Below, piece by piece: positions 25,418-33,479 of a DNA stretch of 64,000 nucleotides. The DNA is from Nostoc sp. FACHB-892. Its GTDB lineage: Bacteria; Cyanobacteriota; Cyanobacteriia; Cyanobacteriales; Nostocaceae. Where the stretch lies: NCBI RefSeq assembly GCF_014698795.1, contig NZ_JACJTR010000006.1, positions 248,001-312,000 on the forward strand, written 5' to 3'. The translations under genes and the position numbers were made by a program. A model generated the notes under the pieces. That model was given only the letters and a program-made list of their open reading frames with translations. It was not told the DNA's origin and did no database searches. Position 1 is the stretch's first letter; each line of letters opens with the position of its first letter.

Positions 25418-25701
25418 TCAGTACACTTCATCATGAGTTCCGATATCAATTAGCAAAATTTCTTCTTCCCCAGATTCTATATTTTGCACGAAATTAAAGA
25501 CAATGCGACAATCATAGTCCACTGAACACGCCCAAGCTCCAGACAGTTTGCCTTTAAGCTTATGAGTCTGCAACAATGTATCAAATGGATCGGCGGTTAG
25601 TAGTGCTAACCGCTCTCCAATCCGCTCTTGTAATTCTGGCTGTCGTCGTACCAATCGCTTAAATGCTCGTTAAACGATGATGCCAGAACTACAGTTATCA
25701 C
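25418..25701 (-). pseudogene. RelE/YafQ-type toxin with a one-base frameshift
   Basis: The open part (25418-25654) encodes a RelE-superfamily mRNA-cleaving toxin: LLQTHKLKGKLSGAWACSVDYDCRIVFNF and the C-terminal GTHDEVY. The expected N-terminus exists one frame away: GTG 25701, overlapping the antitoxin stop, gives ITVVLASSFN, and RAFKRLVRRQP continues in the shifted frame. The two join at about 25669-25671, where adding one base restores a 94-residue protein of normal size. The gene is thus frameshifted by a single deletion, or the read has an error there. A shortened product from an internal start would lack the first strand and helix. Confidence 0.7.
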
Positions 25702-25913
25702 TTGCGTAACTCATCCATTATTTGAGTAACTGTACCACGAAACACTTTTCCCGACTGGTATTCTACTTGTGCTTGAGCGATGTTAGCAGCAATTTCAGAA
25801 CGCCGCCGTTCTGCCAACCGATGACTTATCAGATCAATTAATGTTTCTTGTTCATCTACTGATAAATTTTCGATACTTTCTAGAACTTGATCTAACCTAG
25901 AAATTGAGGTCAT
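25698..25913 (-). CDS. antitoxin of the RelE/YafQ-type pair
   Basis: A 71-residue helical protein (LDQVLESIENLSVDEQETLIDLISHRLAERRRSEIAANI), of the type that precedes RelE/YafQ toxins in cyanobacteria. The N-terminal half probably dimerises, and the C-terminal tail (YQSGKVFRGTVTQIMDELRK) would wrap and block the toxin. Its TGA overlaps the GTG start of the frameshifted toxin by two bases, the classic coupled arrangement. The antitoxin itself looks intact. If the toxin is dead, the antitoxin is an orphan or protects against related toxins. Confidence 0.7.
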   Translation of the reverse strand: MTSISRLDQVLESIENLSVDEQETLIDLISHRLAERRRSEIAANIAQAQVEYQSGKVFRGTVTQIMDELRK

Positions 25914-25957
25914 TGTTTATTGTTACCTTGCTTGCAGTACATAAACATTACATATGC

Positions 25958-26950
25958 CTAAAATTGCTGCAAAAATCGCAAATCACTAGCATATAACCGA
26001 CGAATATCATCGATTTGGTGTAACACCATTGCAAAGCGTTCTACACCAAAACCGGCAGCAAACCCTGTATAAACTTCTGGATCATAACCCACAGACTTAA
26101 GTACATTTGGATCGACCATGCCGCAGCCCATCACCTCTAGCCAGCGCCCATTCCACTGCAAATCCACCTCAGCCGATGGTTCGGTAAACGGGAAATAACT
26201 AGCGCGGAACCGAATTGGTAAATCGCCAAATATTGCTTGTAAAAATACCTTAATTGTGCCTTTGAGGTCTGTAAAAGTTAGCCCCTCATCAATGGCTAAA
26301 AGTTCTATTTGATGGAAAACAGCTGAGTGAGTCGCATCTACATTATCTCGCCGATAAACTCGCCCTGGAGCCACAACCCGAATCGGTGGTTCTTCTCTTT
26401 CCATGTAACGAATTTGCACTGACGAGGTATGAGTGCGGAGGAGATTACCATCTGGCAGGTAGAAGGTATCCTGCATATCACGGGCGGGGTGGTCCGGCGG
26501 GGTATTAAGAGCCTCGAAATTATAGTAATCTGTTTCCATCTCTGGCCCTTGAGCCACGGTGTAGCCCATACCAACAAAGATATCCAGTGCCCGGTCGATA
26601 ATACCATTGAGGGGATGAATGCGACCTTGGGGGCTGTAAATTCCCGGCATAGTCACATCCAGAGTTTCCGCCTCTAGCAAAGCTTGAATTTGTGCGGCTT
26701 CCAGGGCGGCGCGTTGCTGGTCTAGACTAATTTGCAGAGATTCTTTTACTGTATTGGCGATCGCTCCAATTTTTGGTCGTTCCTCTGCACTCATCTGCCC
26801 CATACTTCGCAACAGTGCCCCCAGTTCACCTTTTTTACCCAGATAGTTAACTCTGAGTTCTTCCAGACGTTCTAGGGTTTCGGCGGCTGCGATCGCTTTT
26901 TCTCCTTCCTGCCGCAGTGCTAAAAGTTGAGCTTCTAAATTGCTAGTCAT
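25958..26950 (-). CDS. pheS: phenylalanine-tRNA ligase alpha subunit
   Basis: PheS is the catalytic subunit of the heterotetrameric synthetase charging tRNA-Phe. The 330-residue length is normal. Residues 1-90 form the coiled-coil tRNA-binding arm ([17 protein letters not shown]), then class II motifs follow: TYNF-type loop [19 protein letters not shown], motif 2 [21 protein letters not shown] near 200, [12 protein letters not shown] near 255 and motif 3 [13 protein letters not shown] near 300. pheT is not adjacent, as is usual in cyanobacteria. It is separated from the toxin-antitoxin locus by 44 bp. Confidence 0.95.
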   Translation of the reverse strand: MTSNLEAQLLALRQEGEKAIAAAETLERLEELRVNYLGKKGELGALLRSMGQMSAEERPKIGAIANTVKESLQISLDQQRAALEAAQIQALLEAETLDVTMPGIYSPQGRIHPLNGIIDRALDIFVGMGYTVAQGPEMETDYYNFEALNTPPDHPARDMQDTFYLPDGNLLRTHTSSVQIRYMEREEPPIRVVAPGRVYRRDNVDATHSAVFHQIELLAIDEGLTFTDLKGTIKVFLQAIFGDLPIRFRASYFPFTEPSAEVDLQWNGRWLEVMGCGMVDPNVLKSVGYDPEVYTGFAAGFGVERFAMVLHQIDDIRRLYASDLRFLQQF

Positions 26951-27259
26951 TAGTTATTAGTCATTAGCCATTAGTCATTAGTCTATAATCAAAAGCTGTG
27001 AACTGCTCGATAAATCAACTTACAGGCAAGGTGCAAAGCCCCCTTGTTAGAGGTAGGCAAACTTGCGTCACAGTGTACTAGTCAGTATAAATAAATGTTT
27101 TTTTGCTGCTTGTGACCTCAGACATTGACAAATAGCTAATAACAAATAACAAATAACTAATGAGCAATACTTCTTTACGAGAGGCTGCGCCCTAAGCATT
27201 CGCGTAGCTTGCTTCTCCGTAGTAGTACCCTCAGTACAAGTGACCAATGACTAATGACT
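26951..27259. other. intergenic repeats between divergent pheS and surE
   Basis: The spacer carries TTAGTCATTAG direct repeats (26952-26985), an AACAAATAACAAATAACTAATGA block (about 27138-27162), a dispersed-repeat piece with GCATTCGCGTAGCTTGCTTCTCCG (about 27197-27221), and a GACCAATGACTAATGACT run leading into the surE start. Both promoters must lie here. Confidence 0.6.
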
Positions 27260-28057
27260 ATGAAATTACTAATTAGCAACGATGACGGCATTTCTGCTTT
27301 GGGGATTCGTACCTTAGCGAACTGCTTGGCAGAGGCAGGTCATGATGTCAGTGTAGTTTGCCCAGATCGAGAGCGATCGGCAACTGGACACGGATTAACT
27401 CTACACCAACCCATTCGCGCCGAAATTGTTGAATCAATTTTTCATCCTGCTGTCAAAGCTTGGGCTTGCGATGGTACGCCTTCAGATTGCGTCAAATTAG
27501 CACTATGGGCTTTGCTAGATACTCCCCCTGATTTGGTTCTCTCTGGCATTAATCAAGGTGCGAATTTGGGAACTGAAATCTTGTATTCTGGCACTGTTTC
27601 GGCGGCAATGGAAGGTTTAATTGAAGGCATTCCCAGTGTAGCCCTAAGTCTTATTAGTCACACATCTAAAGACTTTCAACCTGCTGCTAAGTTTGCCAAA
27701 ATTCTCGTAGACCAGTTAGCCCAAAAACCTCTGCCAGATTTAATGTTGCTTAACGTCAATATTCCTGCTGTGAGATGGGAAGAAATTGCTGGAGTTACTC
27801 TTACCCGTCAAGGCCTACGGCATTACATTGATGTGTTTGATAAACGAGTTGATCCTCGTGGAAAAACGTACTACTGGTTAACCGGAGAGGTAGTTGAGGA
27901 TGTAGAACCCCTAACCGGATTAAATCTGCCTCAAAATGTACCGTTAGATGTGCATGTTGTACGTAAAAACTACATCAGTATAACTCCGTTACAATACAAT
28001 CTTACTTACGCAGATGGGTTAGATAAATTATCTGATTGGGAATTCAATTTTTCGTGA
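27260..28057 (+). CDS. surE: 5'/3'-nucleotidase SurE
   Basis: SurE is a divalent-metal nucleotidase that removes phosphate from nucleoside monophosphates and is linked to stationary-phase survival. The N-terminal [14 protein letters not shown] gives the metal-binding Asp-Asp pair, [11 protein letters not shown] lies near residue 75, and [25 protein letters not shown] near 95-118 supplies the Asn and Ser-Gly active-site residues. The ATG at 27260 ([10 protein letters not shown]) is the family start; an ATG six bases earlier lies in a repeat-derived sequence. The 265-residue length is typical. Confidence 0.93.
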   Translation: MKLLISNDDGISALGIRTLANCLAEAGHDVSVVCPDRERSATGHGLTLHQPIRAEIVESIFHPAVKAWACDGTPSDCVKLALWALLDTPPDLVLSGINQGANLGTEILYSGTVSAAMEGLIEGIPSVALSLISHTSKDFQPAAKFAKILVDQLAQKPLPDLMLLNVNIPAVRWEEIAGVTLTRQGLRHYIDVFDKRVDPRGKTYYWLTGEVVEDVEPLTGLNLPQNVPLDVHVVRKNYISITPLQYNLTYADGLDKLSDWEFNFS

Positions 28058-28344
28058 ATCATTTGATTTATCAGAATAAAACTAGAGCTATTTAAATGCA
28101 TCAGAGAAAAATGTAGGCTATAACGTAGGGGCACTCTTGAAATAACCGATACACATCCACCCCAAAAACGGGAAAATCCCACTTGAGGGTATTTGATCTA
28201 CATTTACACAATCAGCCAGAAACGGTGTATGCTGTTTTACCAAGAAATCCTCCCTCTAGCAAAATCGGTGAGGCAGCATAAACTTAGACAAAATAAGTAA
28301 CATTTTTTCCACTTATCGCCCGCTCAGTCCAGCAAGCAACACCC

Positions 28345-29241
28345 ATGTCTAGGATAGAGAACCAATTTAGCGTACAATTTTGGGGCGTTCGCGGCAGCAT
28401 CCCCAGTCCAGGACCACACACCGTTCGTTACGGCGGTAATACCCCTTGCATATCAATGCAAGCGGGCGATAAACGCTTAATTTTCGATGCAGGCACGGGA
28501 CTACATGTTTTGGGGCAATCGTTATTGCGCCAAATGCCGTTAGAAGCTCATATATTTTTTACACACTCTCACTGGGATCATATGCAGGGTTTTCCCTTCT
28601 TTACCCCAGGGTTTGTGAAGGGGAATGACTTTCATATTTACGGCGCGATCGCACCTGATGGTTCTACCATAGAACAGCGCCTCAATGACCAAATGTTGCA
28701 CCCGAACTTTCCCGTACCCTTGCAGATTATGCAAGCTAATTTAAGTTTCTACGACATCCGACCGGGGCAACCAATACAAATTGATGACGTTTCCGTAGAA
28801 ACAGCACCTTTAAACCATCCAGGTGAGGCTATAGGATACCGTGTCAGTTGGCGTGGTGGTGCTGCTGCTTATATTACCGATACCGAACATTTCCCCGACC
28901 GACTCGATGACAATGTGTTGTGGCTAGCTCGTAATGCCGACATCCTGATTTACGATTCCACTTATACAGACGAAGAATACCACTCCCCAAAATCTCCAAA
29001 AATTGGCTGGGGACATTCTACCTGGCAAGAAGCAGTGAAAGTGGCACAAGCCGCTAACGTCAAAACTCTGGTGATTTACCACCACGACCCCGCCCACAAT
29101 GACGACTTTTTGGATAATGTAGGGAAACAAGTAGCGGCGCAATTTCCTGGAGCCATCATGGCACGGGAAGGAATGGAACTTCAGATTTCCACCTCAGTTG
29201 CCTTATCAGAATCTTTTCCTGTTAGTAAGTTTTCTACCTAA
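28345..29241 (+). CDS. MBL fold metallo-hydrolase
   Basis: The 298-residue protein has the metallo-beta-lactamase fold: opening strand VQFWGVRGSIPSPG with YGGNTPC, the zinc motif THSHWDHMQG near residue 74 (H-x-H-x-D-H), a His in APLNHPGEAIGY near 155, Asp in AAYITDTEH near 173, and the final His in VIYHHDPAHND near 248. The VRGSIP start and the ending resemble phosphodiesterase-like and 3',5'-cyclic nucleotide hydrolase members common in bacteria. The substrate cannot be assigned. It appears monocistronic. Confidence 0.85.
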   Translation: MSRIENQFSVQFWGVRGSIPSPGPHTVRYGGNTPCISMQAGDKRLIFDAGTGLHVLGQSLLRQMPLEAHIFFTHSHWDHMQGFPFFTPGFVKGNDFHIYGAIAPDGSTIEQRLNDQMLHPNFPVPLQIMQANLSFYDIRPGQPIQIDDVSVETAPLNHPGEAIGYRVSWRGGAAAYITDTEHFPDRLDDNVLWLARNADILIYDSTYTDEEYHSPKSPKIGWGHSTWQEAVKVAQAANVKTLVIYHHDPAHNDDFLDNVGKQVAAQFPGAIMAREGMELQISTSVALSESFPVSKFST

Positions 29242-29645
29242 ATATTGCGATCGGAGGAATTGGAGATTTTAGATTAGATTGGTGATCAGAAGCTTTCAGC
29301 AGTCATTGGTCATTGGTGATTGGTCATTAGTCATTGGACAAAGCGCAAAATCTGTAGCAAGATCCCGCAGGGTGCGCCAACTTCCGGCGATAGAGTAGCG
29401 ATTCGTCGAGTCCGCATCCCTTAGCAAGCTAGCTACGCACATCGTCTTGTAGAGAGCGTCTGGCTTCTCTACGAGGCGCTCTTGCTAGCTTGCTTAAGAG
29501 TAGAAATTTTGTAAGAGAGAACAAAGGACAAATGACAAATGACAAATTACAAGTTGCTACTAGAAAACCTGTACTCCTCAAGGCGGTTTACTATAAGGTA
29601 GCTTCCTGCTGATAGCTAAAATAAACCTAAAATCTCAGAATCCAC
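29242..29645. other. repeat-rich spacer
   Basis: Contains CATTGGTCATTGGTGATTGG-type direct repeats (29304-29340), a compound dispersed repeat between about 29360 and 29495 with several partial inverted arms (GTAGAGA / TCTCTAC around 29452-29483; AAGCTAGCTACG and CTAGCTTGCTT), and a GACAAATGACAAATGACAAATTACAA run near 29527. No gene is supported. Confidence 0.6.
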
Positions 29646-30731
29646 GTGCTAAATTTGTCTAAAAATGGGTGTTCTGTGTGGGTTGCTTCTTCTAGCGTTG
29701 GGCTGCTAACGCCGACTGCTGTTGCCCTTGGCAAGTTTGATGGTGTTCATCTTGGTCATCAAAGGGTAATTCAACCAGTCTTGCACGCTGATGGTCAGTT
29801 GTCAGTAGCTAGTAGTCCGCAGTCAAAGGAAAATCAACAACTAACGAATAAAGAATATACCTACTCAACAGTTGTCACCTTTGACCCCCATCCACAGGAA
29901 TTTTTTACGGGGCAGCCCCGGACTTTGTTAACGCCACTGGATGAAAAAGTCCAACAATTGCGATCGCTTGGGGTAGAACAACTGGTACTATTACCCTTTG
30001 ACAAAGAATTATCTGCTTTAACCCCCGAAAAATTCGTCGAAAAAATTCTTGTGCAACAACTGCGATGCCAGCGAATTAGCATCGGGCAGGATTTTTGTTT
30101 TGGCGAAAAGCGCAGTGGTACTGCCAAAGATTTGCAATTAATCGCTGCCAAGCACAATATCCCCGTTACCATCGTTCCCTTACAAACTTATACAGGTGAC
30201 TCACCCACCCAAAGCAGTTGCATCAGTACTACTCCGACTCAAGATGCCCGCATTAGCACTTCATTAATCCGTCAAACCCTTGAGCAAGGCGACATCGAAA
30301 ATGCAAATCGACTACTCGGACGCCCCTACACTCTCCTTGGTGTTGTCGTTCAAGGTCAACAATTAGGCAGAACAATTGGCTTTCCTACTGCCAACCTCCA
30401 ATTACCAAAAGAAAAGTTTGTGCCCCGCCAAGGAGTTTACGCTGTCCGTGTTTTCACTCTCAGTGAAACATCAAATGTCGCTCCTAGTGAAACCTTGGGC
30501 GTAATGAACATCGGTAACCGCCCAACTGTAAATGGTACTTATTCATCTGCGGAAGTACATTTATTCGATTGGTCTGGTAATTTGTATGGCAAAAAACTGG
30601 CTGTAGAACTAGTGAAATTTTTACGCCCTGAACAAAAATTTGCTTCTTTAGAAGCTTTGAAAACACAAATTCAACTTGACTGTGTTGCTGCTAAAGAAAT
30701 TTTGAATGCTAAAGCGCAAACGCAAAGTTAA
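29646..30731 (+). CDS. ribF: bifunctional riboflavin kinase / FAD synthetase
   Basis: RibF phosphorylates riboflavin to FMN and adenylates FMN to FAD. The N-terminal nucleotidyltransferase part has ALGKFDGVHLGHQRVI (residues 27-42) and QDFCFGEKRSGTAKDL near 150. The C-terminal flavokinase has GRTIGFPTANLQLP near 245 and VMNIGNRPTVNGT near 290. It starts at GTG 29646. Between PVLHADG and STVVTFDPHPQEFF it carries about 25 extra residues (QLSVASSPQSKENQQLTNKE), whose DNA looks like the GTCAGTTGTCAGTAG / AACAAATAAC intergenic repeats of this genome. The insertion falls in a surface loop and keeps the frame. Confidence 0.92.
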   Translation: MLNLSKNGCSVWVASSSVGLLTPTAVALGKFDGVHLGHQRVIQPVLHADGQLSVASSPQSKENQQLTNKEYTYSTVVTFDPHPQEFFTGQPRTLLTPLDEKVQQLRSLGVEQLVLLPFDKELSALTPEKFVEKILVQQLRCQRISIGQDFCFGEKRSGTAKDLQLIAAKHNIPVTIVPLQTYTGDSPTQSSCISTTPTQDARISTSLIRQTLEQGDIENANRLLGRPYTLLGVVVQGQQLGRTIGFPTANLQLPKEKFVPRQGVYAVRVFTLSETSNVAPSETLGVMNIGNRPTVNGTYSSAEVHLFDWSGNLYGKKLAVELVKFLRPEQKFASLEALKTQIQLDCVAAKEILNAKAQTQS

Positions 30732-30853
30732 AAGTTAGGAGTTAGGAGTTCTGAGTGGGAACAATAGATAGGGCATGGGGCATAGATTATTAATTCATCT
30801 TCCCAATGCCCTATGCCCAATTCCCAATTCCCCACTCCCCACTCCCCAGACGT

Positions 30854-31762
30854 ATGAGAGAAAAAATTGACGCTTTAACACAAAATCTGGCTCTTACCAT
30901 CGTTGGCAAAGCTGAGGCAATACGCTTAGTGCTAGTAGCCTTACTAGGCGGTGGTCATGCTCTTTTAGAAGATGTCCCAGGTGTTGGTAAAACTCTTCTT
31001 GCTAAATCTTTAGCTCGTTCGCTGGATGGCAAGTTTCAACGGCTACAATGTACCCCCGATTTACTGCCAACTGACATTACTGGCACCAACATCTGGAACC
31101 CAAAAAGCGGCGAATTTACTTTTCTTTCTGGGCCAGTCTTTACCAATATTCTCCTAGCTGACGAAATTAACCGCGCTACACCCCGCACTCAGTCAGCCTT
31201 ATTGGAAGTCATGGAAGAACATCAGGTAACAGTCGATGGTGTCTCTCGTGCGGTTCCCCAGCCCTTCTTTGTCATTGCCACTCAAAACCCTATTGAGTAT
31301 CAAGGTACTTTTCCCTTGCCGGAAGCGCAAATGGATCGGTTTATGTTATCGCTGAGTTTGGGCTATCCTTCCGAGCTAGAAGAACTCCAAATGCTGCAAA
31401 ATCTCCAAAATGGTGTAAAGGTTGGTGATTTGCAGCCTTGCATTACCTTGGCAGAAGTACAGGAATTGCGTCACCTCTGCTCTCAAGTAAAAGTGGCAAC
31501 TTCCTTGCAACAGTACATCCTCGAATTGGTGCGGGCAACACGGCAAGATGAAGAAATCGCCCTTGGTGTCAGTCCACGTGGCACATTAGCATTACAACGG
31601 GCTGCCCAAGCGCTAGCTTTTCTATTAGGGCGTGATTATGCCATTCCCGATGATGTAAAATTTCTCGTCCCTCACGTTCTTTGCCATCGCCTTATTCCTA
31701 GAGGAGGGCGGAATGCAAGAACCGTTGTTGAGCGATTATTGCGATCGGTTTCTATTCCCTAA
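30854..31762 (+). CDS. MoxR family AAA+ ATPase
   Basis: A 302-residue AAA+ chaperone-like ATPase of the MoxR type, which usually helps assemble or activate metal-containing or von Willebrand-domain partners. Walker A is DVPGVGKTLLAKSLA near residue 45, Walker B and following are NILLADEINRATPRTQSALLEVMEE near 100, sensor 1 is VIATQNPIEYQGTFPLPEAQMDRF near 140, and a C-terminal lid carries SPRGTLALQRAAQ. I chose ATG 30854 because the 16 residues before it, from an upstream ATG at 30806, are translated intergenic CCCCACTCCCCACT repeat. No VWA partner gene is adjacent. Confidence 0.9.
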   Translation: MREKIDALTQNLALTIVGKAEAIRLVLVALLGGGHALLEDVPGVGKTLLAKSLARSLDGKFQRLQCTPDLLPTDITGTNIWNPKSGEFTFLSGPVFTNILLADEINRATPRTQSALLEVMEEHQVTVDGVSRAVPQPFFVIATQNPIEYQGTFPLPEAQMDRFMLSLSLGYPSELEELQMLQNLQNGVKVGDLQPCITLAEVQELRHLCSQVKVATSLQQYILELVRATRQDEEIALGVSPRGTLALQRAAQALAFLLGRDYAIPDDVKFLVPHVLCHRLIPRGGRNARTVVERLLRSVSIP

Positions 31763-31830
31763 ACTTAAGGTTTTATCCTGCTTAGATTTCAGGATGTTAG
31801 AATCTCCAACAAAATGAGGTAGATAACATA

Positions 31831-32082
31831 ATGAAAGCGATCGAAGTTACTGGCAAGATTGACTCTCAGGGAAACTTGATCCTAGATGAGCCAATTCAGG
31901 GAACAACTTATCCTCATCAGGTTCGGGTGATTGTGTTGGTTCCAGAGCAAGTAGAAGAGGATGATCCTGACGATACACCCATTGAGGAGATTAAAGCTAG
32001 CTTGAGGAGAGCCTTACAGCAAGCAAAAGCTGGACAACGCCTGCCATTATCGGAAATGTGGGAGGGAATCGATGCCGAATGA
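31831..32082 (+). CDS. putative antitoxin (partner of the RelE/ParE-like protein)
   Basis: An 83-residue acidic protein. Its N-terminal half looks like a small beta-rich domain (IEVTGKIDSQGNLILDEPI, HQVRVIVLVP) and the C-terminal half is an acidic helix (TPIEEIKASLRRALQQAKAG) ending LSEMWEGIDAE. This pattern of small regulator-like start plus helical tail, followed by an overlapping toxin-like gene, is typical of cyanobacterial type II antitoxins. Its TGA overlaps the next ATG by 11 bases, so translation is coupled. Confidence 0.65.
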   Translation: MKAIEVTGKIDSQGNLILDEPIQGTTYPHQVRVIVLVPEQVEEDDPDDTPIEEIKASLRRALQQAKAGQRLPLSEMWEGIDAE

Positions 32083-32437
32083 ACAGCCATCGGTATTAAT
32101 CGATTTAACTCCTGAATATAAACAAAACTTGCGCTACCTCTCTAAGAGCTTCCGCAATATTCGCTCTGATGTTCAACCGATTATTGAGCAATTACAACAA
32201 AGGAATTTTGTAGGAGATAGGATTGCGGGCATTGGTGAAGAGTATATTGTTTACAAGGTAAGAGTACGCAACAGTAATATTCAAAAAGGTAAGAGTGCTG
32301 GATACCGATTGATTTATCAAGTTGAGTCACTTACAAGTATTTTGCTATTAACGATTTATTCCAAATCTGACCGAGAAGATATTGGTGCAAATGAAATCCG
32401 AAATATTGTGGCTGATTTTTCTAGTGAGTCAGGTTAA
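32072..32437 (+). CDS. RelE/ParE-like toxin of a type II toxin-antitoxin pair
   Basis: A 121-residue basic protein with a RelE/ParE-like pattern: LTPEYKQNLRYLSKSFRNIRSDVQPIIEQL helices, then beta strands with YIVYKVRVRNSNIQKGKSAGYRLIYQV and ILLLTIYSKSDREDIGANEI. The basic strands and the YRLIYQ / LLLTIYSKSDR motifs match mRNA-interferase or gyrase-poison relatives, which act on translation or DNA topology. The frame is intact. It overlaps the antitoxin gene by 11 bp. Confidence 0.7.
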   Translation: MPNEQPSVLIDLTPEYKQNLRYLSKSFRNIRSDVQPIIEQLQQRNFVGDRIAGIGEEYIVYKVRVRNSNIQKGKSAGYRLIYQVESLTSILLLTIYSKSDREDIGANEIRNIVADFSSESG

Positions 32438-32510
32438 AACTGCTAAGAGGTTTTTCCTTGAAATGTTGAGAGATGCACAGACGCAGAAGGATTTGCTAAG
32501 AGGCATTGCT

Positions 32511-32603
32511 ATGTGTTGTTACTGCCAACGCTGCGTAAGTCCTATGATTAGCACAAGCGCCACTTCTGAATATTGGGAATGTGAGGAATGTCAATTTTTG
32601 TGA
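32511..32603 (+). CDS. possible 30-residue zinc-ribbon-like mini-protein
   Basis: From ATG 32511 a frame encodes 30 residues with two cysteine pairs, CYCQRC and CEEC, separated by about 18 residues. It ends in frame with, and overlaps by 16 bp, the start of the diheme cytochrome gene. A longer frame from 32382 is open, but its middle translates an intergenic ATGCACAGACGCAGAAGG repeat. Four cysteines in this spacing could bind zinc. The unit may be real and coupled to the cytochrome gene, or a chance frame. Confidence 0.35.
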   Translation: MCCYCQRCVSPMISTSATSEYWECEECQFL

Positions 32604-33175
32604 AGCGCAAAATCCGTGATGCCTACGGCGGGCTACGCCAACGCCAAGCGCTACAGCAAAGCGCCGAACGCCAATTCAAGCGTCAATTTTTCGGTTTACT
32701 TCTGGTAATTGTAACGTGGAGTCTAGCTATGGGTTGGCTTCTAGCCTTGGTAACTAACGCCCAAAGTGCTACTCCTACCGCCGAAATTGGTACTGTTGAC
32801 ATAGTGCCTGCACAGTATCAACTAGGGCAAGAACTGTATTTGGAAAACTGCTCCACGTGCCACATCGCCTTACCACCAGCCGTTTTACCTACCCAAACTT
32901 GGAAAAATCTCCTGCAAGACTCGCAGCACTACGGCGCACAGTTAAAGCCTTTAGTCGATCCGCCGCGCATCTTGGTGTGGAAATATCTTTCGACTTTCTC
33001 CCGTGTCCAGCTAGACGACGAAGAAACACCCTATCGCCTTAATAATTCGCGTTATTTCAAAGCTTTGCATCCAGAAGTTAAGTTACCACGTTCCGTCCAG
33101 CTTGGTAGCTGTGTTAGCTGTCATCCCAGTGCTAATGATTACAATTTCCGCCGCCTGACAGCAGAATGGAAGTGA
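32588..33175 (+). CDS. membrane-anchored diheme cytochrome c (DHC-like)
   Basis: A 195-residue protein with a basic cytoplasmic start, one transmembrane helix (FFGLLLVIVTWSLAMGWLLALV, residues 34-55) and a periplasmic or lumenal domain with two heme c sites: CSTCH near 92 and CVSCH near 178. The phrase CHIALPPAVLPTQTWKNLL and the HYG segment match the dihaem cytochrome c family, which carries electrons but has no assigned partner in cyanobacteria. Residues 11-19 (DAYGGLRQR) are encoded by a 27-nt dispersed repeat inserted in frame. It follows the small Cys-rich frame and precedes secA by 304 bp. Confidence 0.82.
   Translation: MSIFVKRKIRDAYGGLRQRQALQQSAERQFKRQFFGLLLVIVTWSLAMGWLLALVTNAQSATPTAEIGTVDIVPAQYQLGQELYLENCSTCHIALPPAVLPTQTWKNLLQDSQHYGAQLKPLVDPPRILVWKYLSTFSRVQLDDEETPYRLNNSRYFKALHPEVKLPRSVQLGSCVSCHPSANDYNFRRLTAEWK
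32618..32644 (+). repeat. 27-nt dispersed repeat inside the cytochrome gene
   Basis: GATGCCTACGGCGGGC-type 27-mer, reading D-A-Y-G-G-L-R-Q-R in the cytochrome frame. It matches the intergenic copy at 37876-37902 except for one base. Being nine codons long and stop-free in this frame, it inserts without disrupting the gene. Confidence 0.85.
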
Positions 33176-33479
33176 AAAGTTAGGATCTGAAAAAGAGGCA
33201 AGGGAGCAAGAAGCAGGGGGAAAGAATTCTCCCCTTTTCTCCCCTACTCCTTCTCTGGCCCCATCTGGGGGCAAAATGATACTATGAAGAAAGACTAAAT
33301 ATAAGATAAGAGTTAAAACCAATCATTTAGTAAACTGATTGCCTAGTTTTTCTCCTGTTTTTGAGTTAATTCTGATTTGACACCCATCCACAACCAAGAC
33401 GGTTGGGTTGGGTTAAATGTTTATAATCAATGCCGACCCTTTAATCCCCATCCCCCTTGATTCAGTTCTATAATCTGCC
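33176..33479. other. secA upstream spacer with a candidate -10 box
   Basis: A GGGAGCAAGAAGCAGGGGG-type purine-rich repeat occupies about 33200-33270. TATAAT at 33422-33427, 52 bp before the secA ATG, is a perfect -10 hexamer, but no good -35 lies 16-18 bp upstream of it. I see no gene here. Confidence 0.5.

Noticed and set aside
30806..30853. Upstream in-frame start of the MoxR gene
   Set aside because: The 16 added residues are the translation of CCCCACTCCCCACT intergenic repeat; family members start at MREKID-like sequence.
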